A DNA stretch of 64,000 bases from Solwaraspora sp. WMMA2056 (GTDB taxonomy: Bacteria; Actinomycetota; Actinomycetes; Mycobacteriales; Micromonosporaceae), in the NCBI RefSeq assembly GCF_030345095.1, contig NZ_CP128360.1:3224001-3288000 (forward strand). The letters run 5' to 3'. Position 1 is the first letter of the stretch. Each line of letters starts with the position of its first letter. This document shows positions 52,656-61,909 of this stretch, in pieces. The translations under genes and the position numbers were made by a program. The notes under the pieces are model-generated. The model was not told the DNA's origin. It searched no databases and saw only the letters and a list, made by a program, of their open reading frames with translations.

Positions 52656-53426
52656 GTGGGTAGCGCGCTGGTGATCGAGAACGACCCGACCGACGACCTG
52701 CGACGGCTGGGGGAGTGGCTCACCGAGGCCGGTCTGCCCGTCGAGGTGCACCGCCCGTACGCCGACGACCCGGTCCCCGCCGACCCGGCCGGGTACGCCG
52801 CCGTCGTGGTCCTGGGTGGTCGGCCCAGTGCGGTCGACCCCGGTCCGGACGCCGGCTGGCTGCCAGCGGTGGAGGGGCTGCTGCGCAAGGCCGTCCGCCA
52901 GCGGATCCCGACGTTGGCGATCGGGCTCGGTGCCCACCTGCTGGCCACCGCGCACGCCGGCACCGTCGAACGTAGCGCGGCCGGGCCGGAGATCGGGCCG
53001 GCCCTGGTCGGCAAGCGGGACGCCGCCGGCACCGACCCGCTGTTCCGGTACGTGCCACTCGCCCCCGACGTGCTGCAGTGGCACATCGACGAGATCACCG
53101 AGCTACCGCACGGCGCGGTGCTGCTGGCCGCCTCCACCCACTACCCGCACCAGGCGTTCCGCCTCGGCGACCGGGCCTGGGGGCTGCAGTTCCACATCGA
53201 ATGCGACCGCGACATGATCAGCGCCTGGGCCGCCGGCTCCACCGTCCTGGCCGAGCTGCGGCTGCCCGCCGACGTCGTGGTGGACGCCTGCGTCGAGGTG
53301 CTCGGCGACATCGAGGACGTCTGGCAGCCGTTCGCCGCCCGGTTCGCCGCGCTCGCCCTCGGCCAGCTGCCGGGCGCCGACGTCCCCCGGACCCTGCCGC
53401 TGCTCGGCGGCCAGGGGCACCGATGA
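52656..53426 (+). CDS. Class-I glutamine-amidotransferase-fold protein lacking the catalytic Cys
   Basis: A 256-residue protein with the class-I amidotransferase fold (GuaA-like stand-alone type): ALVIENDPTDDLRRLGEWLT at the N-terminus, VVVLGGRPSAVDPG for the oxyanion region, and WGLQFHIECDRDM carrying the His and Glu of the triad at about residues 176-178. The nucleophile elbow, normally GICLGAQ, reads LAIGLGAHLLA at about residues 88-98, with Gly where Cys should be (codon GGG), so glutaminase activity is unlikely. The stop overlaps the glnE start in an ATGA, so it is made together with GlnE. Confidence 0.85.
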   Translation: MGSALVIENDPTDDLRRLGEWLTEAGLPVEVHRPYADDPVPADPAGYAAVVVLGGRPSAVDPGPDAGWLPAVEGLLRKAVRQRIPTLAIGLGAHLLATAHAGTVERSAAGPEIGPALVGKRDAAGTDPLFRYVPLAPDVLQWHIDEITELPHGAVLLAASTHYPHQAFRLGDRAWGLQFHIECDRDMISAWAAGSTVLAELRLPADVVVDACVEVLGDIEDVWQPFAARFAALALGQLPGADVPRTLPLLGGQGHR

Positions 53427-56400
53427 GCAGACCGACCAGCGCCGCCGGCAGACTCGCCCGGTACGGCTTCGACGTCACCGGCACCGGCACCGTGCGGGCC
53501 GACGACCTGCTCGGTCCGGACGGGCTGCGACTGTGGGACGCGACCGCCCAGCAGCCGGTGGACCCGCCGGCGGGTGAACTGCTCGCCGCGCTGTCGCGGG
53601 CCGCCGATCCGGACCTGGCGTTGCGGCAGCTGCACCGGCTCGTCGAGGCGGAGCAGCGGCACCGCGCCGACGACGCCGCTTCGCCCGTACTGGCCGCCCT
53701 GCACGCCGACGCCGGGCTGCGTCGGCGGCTGATCGCCGTGCTGGGGGCGTCGTCGAGCCTCGGTGACCATCTGGTCGCCAACCCGCAGCAGTGGCTGGAG
53801 CTGGCCACCGGCGGCAACGGCGTCGCCCCGTGCGCCGACGGCAGTCTCGACCTGGGGTCGGCATGGTTCGGCGAACCCACCGGCCCTCCGGCGATCGCCG
53901 GGCTGCGCCGGGCGTACCGGCTGGCCCTGCTGCGGATCGCCGCCGCCGACCTGACCGGCGGGCGTGGTCTGGAACAGACGATGGCCGCCCTCTCGGCGTT
54001 GGCCGACGCGACGCTCGGCGCCGCCTACGACATCGCCGTGGCCGAGCTGCCGGCCGGAACGCCGGTGCCGCGCCTGGCGGTGGTGGCGATGGGCAAGTGC
54101 GGCGGCGACGAGCTGAACTACGTCTCCGACGTGGACGTGATCTTCGTCGCCGCCGACGACGCCGACCTGACCGTGGCGACCACGCTGGCCACCCGGCTGA
54201 TCCACATCTGCGGGCTGGTGGCCTGGCCGGTCGACGCCGCGCTGCGGCCCGAGGGCAACCGTGGGCCGCTGGTGCGGACCCTCACCAGTCACCTGGCGTA
54301 CTACCAGCGGTGGGCCCGTACCTGGGAGTTCCAGGCGTTGCTCAAGGCGCGACCGGCGGCCGGGGACCGCGACCTCGCGCAGGAGTGGATCGGGCTGCTC
54401 GCGCCGCTGGTGTGGCACGCCGCCGAACGGCCCGAGGCGGTCGAGGACGTCCGGGCCATGCGGCGCAGGATCATCGACAACGTCCCACCCCGGGAGCTGG
54501 AACGGGAGATCAAACGCGGCCCCGGCGGCCTGCGCGACATCGAGTTCGCCGTCCAGCTGCTGCAGCTGGTGCACGGCCGGGTCGACGAGACGCTGCGTAC
54601 CCCGGGCACCGTGCCGGCGCTGCGCGCCCTGGTCGCCGGCGGCTACGTCGGGCGGGCCGACGGGGAGGCGCTGCTGCGCGGCTACCGGTTCCTGCGCGGC
54701 GTCGAACACCGGCTGCAACTGCAAGGGCTACGGCGTACCCACACGGTGCCGGCGGACCCGGCCGCCCTACGGTGGCTGGCGCACGCCCTCGGCTACACCC
54801 CGACACCGGGGGCGTCCGCCGTCGAGGCGTTCCGGGCCGACTGGGTCAGCCACGCCACCGAGGTACGCCGGCTGCACGCCAAACTCCTGTACCGGCCGCT
54901 GCTGGAATCCGTCGCCCGGGTGCCGGCCGAGTCGCTGCGGATGACCCCGCAGGCGGCCCGCCGTCGCCTGGAGGTCCTCGGCTTCGCCGACCCGGCCGGG
55001 GCGCTGCGGCACCTGGAGGCGCTCACCGGCGGGGTCTCCCGGACCGCCGCGATCCAACGCACCCTGCTGCCGGTGCTGCTGCAGGAGTTCGCCGACGCCC
55101 CGGAACCCGACCGTGGCCTGCTCAGCTACCGCCAGGTCTCCGACAAACTCGGCAGCACCCCCTGGTACCTGCGGCTGCTGCGCGACGAAGGCCCGGTCGC
55201 CGGCCGGCTCGCCCGTACCCTCGGCCTGTCGCGGTACGTCGCCGACCTGCTCGCCCGCGAGCCGGAGGCGCTGCGGATGCTCGCCGTCGACGCCGAGTTG
55301 GCCCCGCAGAGCGCGGCGAAGCTCGCGGCGGGGTTCGCCGCCGTGGCCGCCCGACACCTCGGTACCGGCGGTGGGCAACCGGTTGACGGTGTGCCGGCCG
55401 TCCGCGCGGTGCGCGCCCTGCGCCGGCGGGAACTGCTCCGGCTGGCCTGTGCCGACGTACTGCGCAGCGCCGGGTCGTTGGCTCCGGACCGCGACGACGT
55501 GGGCCCGCTCGACATCGCCGCGATCGGTGCCGGGCTGTCGGCGGTCACCGACGGTACGCTCGCCGCCGCGCTGCAGGTGGCGACCGCGACCGTACCTCCG
55601 CCGGCCGGCCTGCGGTTCGCCGTCATCGGGATGGGCCGCCTCGGCGGGTACGAGATGAGCTACTCCTCCGACGCCGACGTGCTGTTCGTCTACGACCCGC
55701 CGGCCGGCCTGGCCGACGACAAGGCCAGCGCTGCGGCCCGCGCGGTCGCTGAGGAGCTGCGCCGGCTGCTCGGCATGCCCGCCCCCGACCCGCCGCTCGG
55801 CGTCGACGCCGATCTGCGTCCGGAGGGCCGCAACGGCCCGTTGGTGCGCAGCCTCGCCGCGTACGCGCAGTACTACGCCCGCTGGTCGAAGGTGTGGGAG
55901 GCACAGGCACTGCTGCGGGCCCGGTTCGTCTGCGGCGACACGTCGCTGGGCGCGGAGTTCCTCGCCGTCGCCGACCCGGTGCGCTATCCCGCTGGCGGGC
56001 TGAGCCGGGAGCAGATCGTGGAGATCCGCCGGATCAAGGCCCGGGTGGAGACCGAGCGGCTGCCCCGGGGTGCGGATCCCGCCACCCACACCAAACTGGG
56101 GCGCGGCGGGTTGGCCGACGTGGAGTGGGCGGTGCAGCTGACCCAGTTGCGCCACGCGCACGCGGTGCCGGCGCTGCGTGACACCCGTACCCTGGTCGCC
56201 CTGGCCGCCGCCCGCGAGGCCGGGCTGGTCGGCGCGGCCGACGCCGCCGCGCTACGGGCCGGCTGGACCCTCGCCGCCCGGGTCCGCGACGCCCTGATGC
56301 TGGTCCGGGGTCGGGCCAGCGACCAGCTGCCCCGGCACGGACCGGAGCTGGCCGGGGTGGTGCGGCTGCTCGGTGCCGCCGATGCCGGCCAGTTCCTCGA

Positions 56401-56461
56401 CGGCTATCTGCGGACCGCCCGCCGCTGCCGGGCGGCGGCCGAACGGGTCCTTGGTGCCTGA
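53423..56461 (+). CDS. glnE: Glutamine synthetase adenylyltransferase / adenylyl-removing enzyme
   Basis: A 1,012-residue enzyme that adenylylates and deadenylylates glutamine synthetase I in response to nitrogen status. There are two nucleotidyltransferase domains: the first with MGKCGGDELNYVSDVDVIFV at about residues 222-241, the second with MGRLGGYEMSYSSDADVLFV at about 736-755, each with the paired Asp motif, plus a GlnD-type four-helix segment after each (RRIIDNVPPRELEREIKRGP, RRIKARVETERLPRGAD). Length is normal. The ATG overlaps the previous stop. Its expected substrate GlnA is encoded 1.7 kb downstream on the other strand. Confidence 0.97.
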   Translation: MSRPTSAAGRLARYGFDVTGTGTVRADDLLGPDGLRLWDATAQQPVDPPAGELLAALSRAADPDLALRQLHRLVEAEQRHRADDAASPVLAALHADAGLRRRLIAVLGASSSLGDHLVANPQQWLELATGGNGVAPCADGSLDLGSAWFGEPTGPPAIAGLRRAYRLALLRIAAADLTGGRGLEQTMAALSALADATLGAAYDIAVAELPAGTPVPRLAVVAMGKCGGDELNYVSDVDVIFVAADDADLTVATTLATRLIHICGLVAWPVDAALRPEGNRGPLVRTLTSHLAYYQRWARTWEFQALLKARPAAGDRDLAQEWIGLLAPLVWHAAERPEAVEDVRAMRRRIIDNVPPRELEREIKRGPGGLRDIEFAVQLLQLVHGRVDETLRTPGTVPALRALVAGGYVGRADGEALLRGYRFLRGVEHRLQLQGLRRTHTVPADPAALRWLAHALGYTPTPGASAVEAFRADWVSHATEVRRLHAKLLYRPLLESVARVPAESLRMTPQAARRRLEVLGFADPAGALRHLEALTGGVSRTAAIQRTLLPVLLQEFADAPEPDRGLLSYRQVSDKLGSTPWYLRLLRDEGPVAGRLARTLGLSRYVADLLAREPEALRMLAVDAELAPQSAAKLAAGFAAVAARHLGTGGGQPVDGVPAVRAVRALRRRELLRLACADVLRSAGSLAPDRDDVGPLDIAAIGAGLSAVTDGTLAAALQVATATVPPPAGLRFAVIGMGRLGGYEMSYSSDADVLFVYDPPAGLADDKASAAARAVAEELRRLLGMPAPDPPLGVDADLRPEGRNGPLVRSLAAYAQYYARWSKVWEAQALLRARFVCGDTSLGAEFLAVADPVRYPAGGLSREQIVEIRRIKARVETERLPRGADPATHTKLGRGGLADVEWAVQLTQLRHAHAVPALRDTRTLVALAAAREAGLVGAADAAALRAGWTLAARVRDALMLVRGRASDQLPRHGPELAGVVRLLGAADAGQFLDGYLRTARRCRAAAERVLGA

Positions 56462-58019
56462 GCGCGCCCCGGTCACCGGCGCGCGCTATCACCTCATCCG
56501 CTGGACGGGGCTGCTCGGCGCGCTCGGCTTGGCGTTGGCCGCTGTGCTCGGCGGGGCGTCGCCCGACCCGCCGGCCGCCGGCTGGGCGGTGTTCACCAGC
56601 GGTCGCGGAGTGCTCAGCGTGCTCGCCTGGGCCGCCGGCACCGCCGCGCTGGTCTGGGCGTGGTGGTCGGCCCGGCACGGGGTGCCGTCGGCGCGCTGGG
56701 CGCTGGTCACCGTCGGGCTGTGGGCGGTGCCGTTGCTGCTCGCTCCGCCGCTGGCCAGCCGGGACATCTACTCGTACGCCTGCCAGGGGTGGACGTACCA
56801 CACCGGTGGGGATCCGTACGCCGGCGTCGCCGGGCAGGGCTGCCCCTGGCTCGACGCGGTCGCCCCGCTGTGGCGCGACACCCCGGCACCGTACGGTCCG
56901 GTATTCATCTGGCTGGCCGGACTCGCCGCCGCCGCAGGCGTGGGCCTGACCGGCACGGTGCTGATCCTGCGGGCGGCGGCCGTGGCCGGTCTGGCGCTGG
57001 TGGCGCTCACCCTGCCCGCGCTGGCTCGGCGCTGTGGTCTGCCGGGCGGGCGGGCGTTGTGGCTGACGCTGGGCTGCCCGGTGGTGCTGGTGCACCTGGT
57101 CTCCGGGGCGCACAACGACGCGTTGATGGTCGGTCTGCTGGTGGCCGGGCTGTGGCTGCTCGTCGCCCGGCCGGTACCACCGGACGCCGACGGTGACCCG
57201 CCCGCCGGCGGGGCGCTGGGGCGCGGTGCGGCGGCGCTGATGCCGGTGGCCGCCGGGGTGCTGCTGGGCCTCGCGGTGGCGGTGAAGGTGACCGCGCTGG
57301 TCGTGGTGCCGTTCGCGGTGGTGCTGGCGGTCAGCGGCGTGCGCCGCCCCGCCGCACTGGTGCGGGCCGGTGCGGCGGTGCTGTCCGGGGTCGTGGCGGC
57401 GGTCGTGGCGACGTCGCTGCTGGTCGGGTCGGGGTGGGGCTGGGTGGTCGGGCTGACCCGCAGCGGTGACTCTCGACAGTGGACATCTCCGCCGACCGCC
57501 GTCGGTCTGCTGATCGACTATCTTGCCCGTCCGGTCGGCGGCGCGCCGCAGGCGGTGGGCGTCGTACGGATGTCGGCGCTGGTGCTGCTCGCCGCGTTCC
57601 TGGTGGCCCTGTGGTGGTGGGTGTGGCGGGGCAGCGGACCGGTGGCCCGGTGGCGTGGTCCGGTCAGCCGTGTCCACGGACGGTATCTGCCGGTGGGTGA
57701 CCGGGGGCAGGCGGTGTACGGGGCCGGAGTCGCGCTGGCCGCGACGGTGGTGGCCGCCCCGGTGTTCTACCCGTGGTATCTGGTGTGGCCGCTGGCGCTG
57801 CTCGCCGCCGCCGCGTACCGCACCCGGTGGTTCCTCCTGCCGGCGGCGGTGAGCTGTTTTCTGGTACTCCCCGACGGCTCCGGAGTCGCGGCGATGACCA
57901 AGGCCCCCGGTACGGTCGCGATGTGCGGGCTACTCGCCGTCCTTGTCGTCCGCACCGCCACCCGTTCCCCGACGATCTTGCGGTTATCGCGAAGATTTGT
58001 CGGGATTGTCCGTCGATAA
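56454..58019 (+). CDS. MptB-like polyprenol-phosphomannose alpha-1,6-mannosyltransferase
   Basis: 521 residues with about 12 membrane helices, of the GT-C type. The loop after the second or third helix reads LASRDIYSYACQGWTYHTGG, matching the (S/G)RDxYSY motif of MptA/MptB that make the mannan core of lipomannan. GTG 56454 lies 8 bases inside the end of glnE; TTG 56451 is an alternative. The last residues (SPTILRLSRRFVGIVRR) and the stop are encoded by a dispersed palindromic repeat (57967-58036), so the native C-terminus has been replaced. The exact sugar and acceptor are inferred. Confidence 0.85.
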   Translation: MPERAPVTGARYHLIRWTGLLGALGLALAAVLGGASPDPPAAGWAVFTSGRGVLSVLAWAAGTAALVWAWWSARHGVPSARWALVTVGLWAVPLLLAPPLASRDIYSYACQGWTYHTGGDPYAGVAGQGCPWLDAVAPLWRDTPAPYGPVFIWLAGLAAAAGVGLTGTVLILRAAAVAGLALVALTLPALARRCGLPGGRALWLTLGCPVVLVHLVSGAHNDALMVGLLVAGLWLLVARPVPPDADGDPPAGGALGRGAAALMPVAAGVLLGLAVAVKVTALVVVPFAVVLAVSGVRRPAALVRAGAAVLSGVVAAVVATSLLVGSGWGWVVGLTRSGDSRQWTSPPTAVGLLIDYLARPVGGAPQAVGVVRMSALVLLAAFLVALWWWVWRGSGPVARWRGPVSRVHGRYLPVGDRGQAVYGAGVALAATVVAAPVFYPWYLVWPLALLAAAAYRTRWFLLPAAVSCFLVLPDGSGVAAMTKAPGTVAMCGLLAVLVVRTATRSPTILRLSRRFVGIVRR

Positions 58020-58036
58020 GTGCAAGATCGTCGGGG
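57967..58036. repeat. Palindromic repeat, copy 2 (inside the mptB-like 3' end)
   Basis: Arms 57967-57989 and 58014-58036 pair at 21 of 23 positions (core CCCCGACGATCTTGC) around a 24-base loop that begins CGAAGATTTGTCGGG. It is the same element as 7359-7426: same arm core, same loop length, same loop start. It supplies the stop codon (58017-58019) of the mptB-like gene. Confidence 0.85.
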
Positions 58037-58070
58037 AGGGGTCGCGGGGGAGGGGTGGCGGGGAAACGGC

Positions 58071-58113
58071 GGCGGGGCCGGGTGCGAGCGTCACGCTCGC
58101 ACCCGGCCCCGCC
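58071..58113. terminator. Bidirectional terminator, mptB-like / glnA
   Basis: A 20-bp perfect GC-rich stem, 58071-58090 with 58094-58113, around TCA (GTGCGAGCG-TCA-CGCTCGCAC at its top). It lies 17 bases from the glnA stop on the minus strand and 52 bases after the mptB-like stop, so it can end both transcripts. Confidence 0.88.
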
Positions 58114-58130
58114 GGCCGTTGCTGGGTGGA

Positions 58131-59555
<1,425 letters not shown>

Positions 59556-59613
59556 ACGTCCTCCTGGCACGTCGCACTGATGGCTATGCTGGTCGCGACG
59601 CTATGGCCGTGGG

Positions 59614-59651
59614 GTTGCCCCACCATGTCTCTAATGTTTCCGCCGTGTTAC
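59614..59651 (-). promoter_or_regulatory. GlnR binding site upstream of glnA
   Basis: Read on the minus strand: GTAAC-N6-GAAAC-N6-GACAT-N6-GCAAC. The first pair is a perfect match to the actinobacterial GlnR consensus gTnAC-N6-GaAAC, and the second pair keeps exact spacing with weaker matches, as in double GlnR sites. It implies nitrogen-dependent transcription of glnA. Confidence 0.8.
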
Positions 59652-59752
59652 GTCACGTGCGGAGCGTGATCCCGGCCAATCGTCCCCCGCAGGATACGGC
59701 AGATGGCCCCGACTACTCTGGCCGTTCGTGGGTATCGCGAGGGGGGGACAGC

Positions 59753-60163
59753 GTGGCGGCAAGCGCAAACACGCCCGCCGGTGGGTCGGCCCGGGGTCCG
59801 GCTGCCGGCGACGGGCAGGTGCCCAGTCTGCTCCGGCGTACCGGGGCGCTGGTGATTGACTGGCTACTCTGTGTGCTCATCTCGGGACTCTTCGCCGACC
59901 CGGCCCGGTCCGGTTGGCCGCCCGTCGTGGTGCTGATCGCCGAGTACGGCATCTTCCTCGGCCTGTTCGCCCAGACGCCCGGAATGTGGCTGGCCCGGAT
60001 CCGGTGCGTGTCCGACGCCGACGGCGGTCGGATCGGCGTACCCCGGGCTCTGCTACGCGGACTGCTACTCGCCCTGGTGGTCCCGCCGTTGATCATGGAC
60101 GAGCGGCGGCGCGGCCTGCACGACCGCGCCGCCGGCTCCGTCGTCGTCACCGTCGCGGGCTGA
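59753..60163 (+). CDS. RDD-family membrane protein
   Basis: A 136-residue protein. RRTGALVIDWLLCVLISGLF is the first helix with the RDD-type Arg/Asp pattern (R-x(4-6)-D), two further helices follow (VVVLIAEYGIFLGLFAQTPG and ALLRGLLLALVVPPLIM), and ERRRGLHDRAAGSVVV is the conserved C-terminal RDD signature. GTG 59753 has GAGGGGGGGA upstream; longer frames include the glnA promoter. The family is suggested to transport ions or small molecules. It is divergent from glnA, and its 3' end overlaps the convergent antiporter gene by 99 bp. Confidence 0.88.
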   Translation: MAASANTPAGGSARGPAAGDGQVPSLLRRTGALVIDWLLCVLISGLFADPARSGWPPVVVLIAEYGIFLGLFAQTPGMWLARIRCVSDADGGRIGVPRALLRGLLLALVVPPLIMDERRRGLHDRAAGSVVVTVAG

Positions 60164-61645
60164 GCCGGACCGGGCGCCCTGGTCCGCCGGCTGGCGGACC
60201 AGCACCCGGTCCTCGAAGCAGTACCACCAGTCCTCACCCGGCTCCAACGAGCGCATCAGCGGATGCCCGGTCTCGGCGAAGTGCGCCGTGCCGTGCTTGT
60301 TCACCGAATCGTCGCAGCAGCGGACCGCCCCACAGGTCAGGCACATCCGTAGCTGTACCCAGTCGTCGCCGGTCTCCGCGCAGTACGCACACTCGCGGGT
60401 GTCGGTCTCGGTCACCGCCACCCGGTCGAGGTGGCGGCAGGCGGTGCTCATCGTCTCCTCCCGCACGTACCGCCAGCGCGAGCGCAGCAGCCGGTCGGGG
60501 AACACCCGGGCCAGGTAGCGCGACTGCGCCGCCAGCAGCGGACTGAGCACCGCGAGTACCAGCACGTAGAGGGCGATGAACGGCCCGAGCCGGGCGTCCA
60601 GCCCGGCCGCCAGCGCCAGCGTGGCCAGGATCAGGGAGAACTCACCCCGGCCCAGTACGGTGAGCCCGACGTTGGCCGCGCCCCGGTGGTTGAACCCGAA
60701 CAGTGCCGCCGTCACCAGCCCGGCCGTCACGTTCACGACCACCGTGATCAGTACGGCGACCGCCACCGGAACGGCCACCGCACCCAGCTCGCCGACGTCG
60801 ATGCTCAGCCCGAACGCGACGAAGAAGACCGCGGCGAACAGGTCCCGTAGCGGCAGCGTCAGCCGCTCGACCCGCTCCCGTACGGTGGTCCGCGAAATGA
60901 CCAGGCCGATCATCAGCGCGCCGATCGCGTCTGAGACCCCGACCTCGGCGGAGATCCCGGCGACCAGCAGCACCAGCCCGACGACCAGGATCACCAGGAT
61001 CTCGTCCTCGTGGCTACCGATCAGCCGGCCGATCAGCCGGGCCCCGAAACGGGCCACCGCGAACAACAGCAGCAGGTAGCCGAAGCTGACCGCGATGTCG
61101 ACGACCAGCCCGGCGGCGGACCCCGACGGCGACAGCACCGGGGTGAGCAACGCCAGGTAGAAGGCGAGGAACAGGTCCTCGATGACGATGATGCCGAGGA
61201 TCACCGGGGTCTCGGCGTTGGTCAGCCGGCGCAGCTCGATCAGCAGCTTGGTGGCGATCGCCGACGACGAGATGCCCAGCGCCCCGCCGATCACCAGGGC
61301 TTCGGCGGTGCCCCACCCCAGGGCGAAACCGAGCCCCAGGCCGGCACCGACGTTCATCCCGATGTAGCTGCCGGCGGCGATGAACAGCCGCCGGCCGCTG
61401 GCCAGGACCTGCTCGACGGGGAACTCGACACCCAGGCTGAACAGCAGCAGCACCAACCCGAGTGCGGCGAGCAGAGTCAGGTCCTCGGGATGCTCGATCA
61501 GCACCGGACCGGGCGTCGCGGGGCCGAGCAGGATCCCGGCGAGCATGAAGAAGGGGACGGTGGGCAGTCCGAGCCGGCGGCCACCCCGGGCGAGCAGCCC
61601 GGCGATGAGCACCAGGGCGCCCAGACCGATCAGGTCAGCGTGCAT
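60065..61645 (-). CDS. CPA2 cation:proton antiporter fused to a UBP-type zinc finger
   Basis: 526 residues. Residues about 1-385 are a Kef/CPA2-type antiporter of about 12 helices (LGLPTVPFFMLAGILLGPAT, LGISSSAIATKLLIELRRL, IVIEDLFLAFYLALL, GLTVLGRGEFSLILATLAL). Residues about 399-482 form a ubiquitin-hydrolase-type zinc finger: ACRHLDRV, ECAYC, MCLTCGAVRCCDDS, HGTAHFAETGHPLMRSLE. No TrkA-N domain is present. The last 45 or so residues are charged and lie antisense to the RDD gene, so the original stop was probably nearer the finger. It starts 12 bases after a small regulatory-subunit gene, forming one operon. Confidence 0.88.
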   Translation of the reverse strand: MHADLIGLGALVLIAGLLARGGRRLGLPTVPFFMLAGILLGPATPGPVLIEHPEDLTLLAALGLVLLLFSLGVEFPVEQVLASGRRLFIAAGSYIGMNVGAGLGLGFALGWGTAEALVIGGALGISSSAIATKLLIELRRLTNAETPVILGIIVIEDLFLAFYLALLTPVLSPSGSAAGLVVDIAVSFGYLLLLFAVARFGARLIGRLIGSHEDEILVILVVGLVLLVAGISAEVGVSDAIGALMIGLVISRTTVRERVERLTLPLRDLFAAVFFVAFGLSIDVGELGAVAVPVAVAVLITVVVNVTAGLVTAALFGFNHRGAANVGLTVLGRGEFSLILATLALAAGLDARLGPFIALYVLVLAVLSPLLAAQSRYLARVFPDRLLRSRWRYVREETMSTACRHLDRVAVTETDTRECAYCAETGDDWVQLRMCLTCGAVRCCDDSVNKHGTAHFAETGHPLMRSLEPGEDWWYCFEDRVLVRQPADQGARSGSARDGDDDGAGGAVVQAAPPLVHDQRRDHQGE

Positions 61646-61657
61646 GAAGGTCCGGAC

Positions 61658-61885
61658 TCACGCCTCGAAGAAGGTGCCGGCGAGCAACGCGCCGACCTTG
61701 CGGGCCTGCTCCTCGGTCAACTCCAGCACGGCCGTCGGCTCGTCCGAGCGGGAGGTGAAGACGTACAGGTCACGGGTGCCGTCGCGGCGGACGACCACCG
61801 ACACCCGCTGACTGCTGGAACCGAGATCGACGTCGTAGCGCCGGCCGATACCCGGCAGCTCCTGCATGTGCACGCCCTGGCCCAT
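61658..61885 (-). CDS. Small antiporter regulatory subunit (N-terminal domain only)
   Basis: A 75-residue protein: ELPGIGRRYDVDLGSSSQRV, then VSVVVRRDGTRDLYVF and LELTEEQARKVGALLAGTFF. This matches the N-terminal domain of actinobacterial cation:proton-antiporter regulatory subunits (KhtT-like), which normally run to about 160 residues with a C-terminal TrkA-C ligand domain that is absent here. GGGGAGG precedes the ATG. It is immediately upstream of the antiporter gene, so it is a likely partner subunit. Confidence 0.82.
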   Translation of the reverse strand: MGQGVHMQELPGIGRRYDVDLGSSSQRVSVVVRRDGTRDLYVFTSRSDEPTAVLELTEEQARKVGALLAGTFFEA

Positions 61886-61909
61886 CGGGATCCTCCCCTG
61901 ATCAGGTGG

